The position numbers and the translations under genes were made by a program. A stretch of 7,916 nt of DNA. Source: JABIAG01 sp964561995. GTDB lineage: Archaea; Nanobdellota; Nanobdellia; Woesearchaeales; JABIAG01. Positions 4,592-7,916 of the stretch are shown here, in pieces. The DNA lies in the NCBI GenBank assembly GCA_964561995.1, contig CAZLQZ010000021.1, positions 1-7,916 of the forward strand, given 5' to 3'. Under the pieces are notes generated by a model. It saw nothing but the letters and a program-made list of their open reading frames with translations, was not told the DNA's origin and ran no database searches. Numbering within the stretch: the first letter of the stretch is position 1; the number at the start of each line of letters is the position of its first letter.

Positions 4592-5066
4592 TTATTGTTG
4601 CATCTATTATAGCAAATATAAATTTAGTAATGTCATTTGTTGAGCTCCATCCTCTAATGAATCCATAAACGATTAAGACAACTCCTGACATAATTAATCC
4701 TGAACTAATGTTAATCATAGTAAGTGTGAAGAATGCAATAATAATTACTAAAATTCCCAATGTGGCTGTTATTAAGAATAATGTTCCTTCATAATCTTTT
4801 CTTGCTTCATTAAATGTATCATAACATTGTGTTCTTGCTTGTGCTCTACTATCAATAAAAGATTCATTATTTAAGTCTAGACACTCTTTTACAGTAATGT
4901 TATAATCACAACCTTCTGTCCAGACTGGTTTAGATTCATAAGAAGTGTTATTACAATATTCTTCATAAACTGGTTCTGGATAAAATGCTTGAATTCCTAA
5001 TATTAGAACTAAATAAACAACTACTGCTACTGCAATTCCAAATATAGCGTTTATTCCTTTACTCAT
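4551..5066 (-). CDS. Four-helix membrane protein with Cys-rich external loop
   Basis: A 171-residue integral membrane protein. The predicted membrane segments are about 6-27, 95-117, 122-138 and 147-166, with a basic KKKK C-terminus expected in the cytoplasm. The segment GIQAFYPEP after helix 1 opens a hydrophilic loop (28-94) with four cysteines, C38, C53, C62 and C81, able to form two disulfides, and three sequons (N39 or N40 region, N56, N67). I recall similar small proteins with this FYPEP-like turn from DPANN genomes, but no function is known to me. The start lies 16 nt after the CBS-protein stop on the same strand, so it is probably co-transcribed. A TATA-like TTTATTA about 28 nt upstream could also give a separate leaderless message. 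The 3' end overlaps the nuclease gene by 41 nt. Confidence 0.78.
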   Translation of the reverse strand: MSKGINAIFGIAVAVVVYLVLILGIQAFYPEPVYEEYCNNTSYESKPVWTEGCDYNITVKECLDLNNESFIDSRAQARTQCYDTFNEARKDYEGTLFLITATLGILVIIIAFFTLTMINISSGLIMSGVVLIVYGFIRGWSSTNDITKFIFAIIDATIIISFAVYLNKKKK

Positions 5067-5082
5067 TTTGTATATATTTATT

Positions 5083-6291
5083 CTAGTCTTTAATAAATTT
5101 TTGGCTTAAATGATGAATCTGTTTATTTAAAGAAGGTTTTCGTTTTTTTAAATGATTTTCATCTTTCTTTGATATTTTTTTAACTTGTGTTTCAATATCA
5201 TTGAAAGCTTTATGGATTGTTCTTGATAAATCCCAATCTGATGCCTTGGTTGAAGTAATTATTCTTCCAGGATAATCTACTAATATATGAATTGAAAATT
5301 TATGTTGTTTGTCAGCTTTTCCTGCAGTTCCATATTCTTTTAAGTTAACAATTATCTTGTTAGAATTATTTAATAAATAATCTATTTTTTTTGCATAAAA
5401 AGAACACAATTTTTGTGCATAGTATTTTAGATAATTTTCTTTTAATTTATTAAACCCTTTAAAGAATATATTAAAATTAACTTCTGATTCGACTTTCATA
5501 AATGCTTCTAATAAATCACGTTTTGAAATAATGTATCTTGGTGAATTTACATCTTTTATTATTACATTTGAAACTCTGTTATCTGTCATTTTTTTAGCAA
5601 TAGTTTTAATGTTGTCAGATAATTTTGCAGTTATAATCTCTGTATGTGGTTTTGCAAAACTTATTGCTGGCATTGATAGAATGTCTGGTTGATCTATTCC
5701 CACAGTATTAATTTTAGATGAAACTTCTCTTGTATGTGCAGATAATAAGTACATATCCATTAAATCTACTGTTGTAATTATTGATGATAAATTTCCATAC
5801 TTATCAACAATAGGAAGTTGAGAAAAACCATTCTCAAACATTATTTCAATAACTTTTCCAACTCTGCTCTTTTCTTTTACATTTACAACTTTGGAATATC
5901 TTATATCTTGTCCTTTAAGTCTAGTTAATTCCTTATATTCATTAGCATTTGCAATTATGTCGGAAGCCTTAACACATCCAATTATTTTTTGATCTTTTTC
6001 AACAGGTAAAATAGGTACTTTTGCATGAAACATTAATGCTGCTGCATCAGTAATATCAAAATCATCTCTTAATTTGGGAACATTTTTAATACAATTTGAT
6101 ACTTTTTCTTTATTAACATCTACTTTACTTTTAATTATTGATCTTTTATCAGTAACACCTAGAAATTTATTTTTTCTAAAAACAAAAGCATAACCAAGCT
6201 TCTTTTTTTTTAATAATCCTAGTAATTCAGAAATGGAATTTGATTCATCAATGCTAAGGAATGTTTTACGCATAATTTGTTTAACTTTCAT
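5083..6291 (-). CDS. Four-CBS protein with HPF-like C-terminal domain
   Basis: A 402-residue soluble protein. Four CBS motifs form two Bateman modules at about 1-55, 64-117, 126-182 and 206-266; these usually bind adenine nucleotides and sense energy state. A helical linker (268-310) leads to residues 311-372, which resemble the ribosome hibernation factor fold (HPF/YfiA): a strand with KFSIHILVDYPGRIITST, then SDWDLSRTIHKAFNDIETQVKK, close to the family's D-x-y-x-A-I-D helix ending in lysines. The tail to 402 is highly basic, suited to rRNA. An energy-sensing ribosome-inactivation or hibernation role is inferred; CBS-containing hibernation factors are known from archaea. A TATA box at 6315-6324 predicts a nearly leaderless start at 6291. 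It probably heads an operon with the following membrane protein. Confidence 0.85.
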   Translation of the reverse strand: MKVKQIMRKTFLSIDESNSISELLGLLKKKKLGYAFVFRKNKFLGVTDKRSIIKSKVDVNKEKVSNCIKNVPKLRDDFDITDAAALMFHAKVPILPVEKDQKIIGCVKASDIIANANEYKELTRLKGQDIRYSKVVNVKEKSRVGKVIEIMFENGFSQLPIVDKYGNLSSIITTVDLMDMYLLSAHTREVSSKINTVGIDQPDILSMPAISFAKPHTEIITAKLSDNIKTIAKKMTDNRVSNVIIKDVNSPRYIISKRDLLEAFMKVESEVNFNIFFKGFNKLKENYLKYYAQKLCSFYAKKIDYLLNNSNKIIVNLKEYGTAGKADKQHKFSIHILVDYPGRIITSTKASDWDLSRTIHKAFNDIETQVKKISKKDENHLKKRKPSLNKQIHHLSQKFIKD

Positions 6292-6314
6292 GCTTTTTTT
6301 AATCTAACTACTGG

Positions 6315-6324
6315 TTTATATATT
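6315..6324 (-). promoter_or_regulatory. TATA box of the CBS-protein gene
   Basis: On the minus strand this reads AATATATAAA and is centred about 28 nt before the ATG at 6291, giving a nearly leaderless start. It shares the 110-bp divergent intergenic region with the metallopeptidase promoter. Confidence 0.65.
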
Positions 6325-6371
6325 TTGTGATTATTAATTATTTCAATGTTGCTGTCAAAAACTCAATAATC

Positions 6372-6378
6372 TTTATAA
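6372..6378 (+). promoter_or_regulatory. TATA box of the metallopeptidase gene
   Basis: TTTATAA is centred 27 nt before the ATG at 6402, so the transcript should begin at or within 1-2 nt of the start codon. There is no Shine-Dalgarno sequence, consistent with a leaderless message. Confidence 0.7.
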
Positions 6379-6401
6379 GTTATTTTCTGTTATTAATTTA
6401 A

Positions 6402-7307
6402 ATGGATAAATGCTACAAATTACAATTAAGAAATAAGAGTTTGAAAGCTAAATTACTAAATAAAGATAATGTTATAATTCTTGAAAATATATTAGAAAAT
6501 GAAATTAGAAAATTTGAAAGATTACAAAAACTTAAAGTAAATGAAAAATTAAATTTTGGAAAAAAACTTTCTTCAAATGAATTAAATGAAATATTTCCAA
6601 ACATTTGTTCTCAGGTTGATGATTTTTTAGATATTCAATACGGATCTGTTCCAAGATGTAATTATTTTAATCTTTTTAGTAATGATGGTATCGAAAAAAT
6701 GACCCTATTAGGTTATGGTGTAACTGCATCTTTATTTGCTACTTTTTCAACTTGTTATTATATTAATCCTAATGCTGAATATTTGTTGAATAGTGGTGTT
6801 GCTTATTTGGAATTATTTCTGGTGTCATTAGTACATACAACTTTAAAAAACAATTCTTATTTTATGGGTGATATTTTTTTAAAAAAAAGTCGAAGAACGG
6901 ATTTAATTCCTGTTGCGGGTCATGAATATGCTCATCATGTTCAATATATGAATGATATTTGTTCTTGTAATCACGGAATATTTGAAGAAGGAGTTTCAAT
7001 AAGAACTCAAAATTATTTAGCTGAAAAATATAGTGAAATTGAAGATAATGAAGCCTTTATTTATTTTACTTCTTATCGAAATGTTAACGATTTTAAACGT
7101 GTTTATCGTTGGATGTGTAAAACATTAGATATTAATTCAAATAAAAATTTGATTAAATGCAAATCTTATTTTGATTTACTGGATAGTGCTTTTTTTCAAC
7201 CTTCAAATCATGCTTTAGGGAATTCGCTTTTTTCAATTTATGAAGCTGTTAATGGAAAAGAAATATATAAAGATGTGTTTCAGGGAGAATTTTCATTTAT
7301 ATTATAA
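6402..7307 (+). CDS. Putative HExxH zinc metallopeptidase
   Basis: A 301-residue protein. The motif H174-E175-Y-A-H178 lies in a typical helix context (PVAGHEYAHHVQYM) and marks a zincin metallopeptidase, with the histidines binding zinc and E175 activating water. E195 or E196 (GIFEEGVSIRTQNYL), 17-18 residues later, is the likely third ligand, giving a gluzincin-like arrangement. Residues 1-60 are helical and charged. Residues 101-147 are hydrophobic and could be buried strands or helices or a membrane-associated part; no signal peptide is seen. Substrate and family are unknown. Cys186 and Cys188 lie between the zinc motifs. The start is fixed by a TATA box 27 nt upstream. The gene is transcribed divergently from the CBS protein and probably alone. 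Confidence 0.82.
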   Translation: MDKCYKLQLRNKSLKAKLLNKDNVIILENILENEIRKFERLQKLKVNEKLNFGKKLSSNELNEIFPNICSQVDDFLDIQYGSVPRCNYFNLFSNDGIEKMTLLGYGVTASLFATFSTCYYINPNAEYLLNSGVAYLELFLVSLVHTTLKNNSYFMGDIFLKKSRRTDLIPVAGHEYAHHVQYMNDICSCNHGIFEEGVSIRTQNYLAEKYSEIEDNEAFIYFTSYRNVNDFKRVYRWMCKTLDINSNKNLIKCKSYFDLLDSAFFQPSNHALGNSLFSIYEAVNGKEIYKDVFQGEFSFIL

Positions 7308-7368
7308 GTTTTACTTTAAATTGTAAAAAATTATTTTGTTAGTGTATTATTTATCAAAAATAAAAACC

Positions 7369-7376
7369 TTTATAAA
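7369..7376 (+). promoter_or_regulatory. TATA box of rps19e
   Basis: TTTATAAA, preceded by AAAAACC, is centred 27 nt before the ATG at 7399. This predicts a leaderless message and favours this ATG over the in-frame GTG at 7393. Confidence 0.75.
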
Positions 7377-7398
7377 CACCTCTTAAATTCTCGTGACT

Positions 7399-7916
7399 AT
7401 GTCAAAAATATATAATGTTGAAACAAATGAGTTCATTGAAAATTTAGCTACTGAATTAAAAAATGTTAAAGAAGTTGAATCTCCTGAATGGGCAAAATTC
7501 GCTAAAACTGGTGTGCATAAAGAACGTCCTCCAGTAAGAGATGATTGGTGGCATGTAAGAGTTGCTGCTGTATTAAGAAGTGTTTTCAAATTAGGTCCAA
7601 TTGGTACATCAAAATTAAGAGTAAAATATGGCGGTAGGAAAAACAGAGGAGTTAAACCCGAACATACATATAAAGGATCAGGTTCTATTATAAGAAAGTC
7701 TTTACAACAACTTGAAAAAGCAGGATTAGTTAAGCAAGTTGAAAAAGGAAAACATAAAGGAAGAATGGTTTCTGAAAAAGGTAAAGCATTATTAAATAAA
7801 ATTGCTGATATTAAACCTGTAGTTAAAAAAGAAGTTCCAAAACCATCAGTTGAAGTAAAAAAACCTGAAGTTAAAGTTGAACCTAAAGTTCAAGTTAAAA
7901 CTGAGGTTAAAAAAGA
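7399..7916 (+). CDS. rps19e: Ribosomal protein eS19, C-terminus beyond window
   Basis: The frame stays open to the window edge, giving 172 codons plus two bases. Residues 1-137 match archaeal and eukaryotic eS19: the N-terminal YNVETNEFIENLA helix, PEWAKFAKTGVHKERPP (29-45), DDWWHVRVAAVLR (48-60), GPIGTSKLRVKYGGRKNRG (66-84), KGSGSIIRKSLQQLEKAGLV (92-111) and GRMVSEKGKALLNKIA (121-136). eS19 is a small-subunit head protein absent from bacteria and is needed for 30S maturation. From residue 138 onward it continues as a Lys/Pro/Glu/Val repeat-like tail (KPEV, KVEPKV, KTEVKK), longer than usual archaeal eS19 of about 150 residues; this tail is cut by the window. The start follows from the TATA box 27 nt upstream. 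Confidence 0.96.
   Translation, partial: MSKIYNVETNEFIENLATELKNVKEVESPEWAKFAKTGVHKERPPVRDDWWHVRVAAVLRSVFKLGPIGTSKLRVKYGGRKNRGVKPEHTYKGSGSIIRKSLQQLEKAGLVKQVEKGKHKGRMVSEKGKALLNKIADIKPVVKKEVPKPSVEVKKPEVKVEPKVQVKTEVKK

Noticed and set aside
6413..6604. 63-codon minus-strand ORF
   Set aside because: Shadow of the metallopeptidase N-terminus, with a Phe/Ser/Leu-rich composition typical of antisense frames.
7393..7395. In-frame GTG start for rps19e
   Set aside because: The TATA box spacing and the usual eS19 N-terminus both favour the ATG at 7399.
7383..7589. 68-codon minus-strand ORF
   Set aside because: Antisense to the well-conserved eS19 coding region.

Overview
The window looks like a piece of an AT-rich archaeal chromosome, most likely from a small-genome DPANN lineage of the Woesearchaeota/Pacearchaeota kind. 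The archaeal assignment is firm. There is a ribosomal protein eS19 gene (rps19e), an initiator tRNA with the A1-U72 pair typical of archaea and eukaryotes, a tRNA-Ser interrupted by an archaeal-type intron after position 37, and TTTATAAA-type TATA boxes about 27 nt upstream of start codons, which implies leaderless mRNAs. The DPANN placement is an inference from the style of the small zinc-ribbon and membrane proteins and from the tight packing.

Layout, left to right. Positions 1-140 hold a 79-bp-period direct repeat whose second copy carries the probable TATA box of the intron-containing tRNA-Ser(GCU) at 177-298. The 3' end of that tRNA and its T-run are duplicated at 391-407. Next come an RGG-rich zinc-ribbon protein (517-915), a probable small Cys-containing protein on the minus strand (893-1096), and a two-gene operon with a 4-nt start/stop overlap (1192-2594) made of a small unknown protein and a putative transglutaminase-like cysteine enzyme. 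A signal-anchored, sequon-rich surface protein (2572-3216, minus) converges on that operon. A zinc-ribbon/DUF4177-like protein (3333-3776) and the initiator tRNA-Met (3842-3916) follow.

The most unusual part is 3917-4069. An exact 18-nt inverted copy of the D-arm/anticodon-stem region of the initiator tRNA abuts two perfect 10-bp palindromes. Just beyond them is a very AT-rich gene for a putative PD-(D/E)xK nuclease (4070-4591). This could be a small selfish or tRNA-associated module, but that is inference.

The right half has a minus-strand pair, a four-CBS protein with an HPF-like C-terminal domain (5083-6291) followed 16 nt later by a four-helix membrane protein with a Cys-rich loop (4551-5066). 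A divergent leaderless HExxH metallopeptidase gene (6402-7307) and rps19e (from 7399, running off the end) complete the window. Translation and stress genes (eS19, tRNAs, a possible hibernation factor) are interleaved with orphan hydrolases. Three tail-to-tail gene overlaps show how compact the region is. No stretch over 300 bases lacks a gene.
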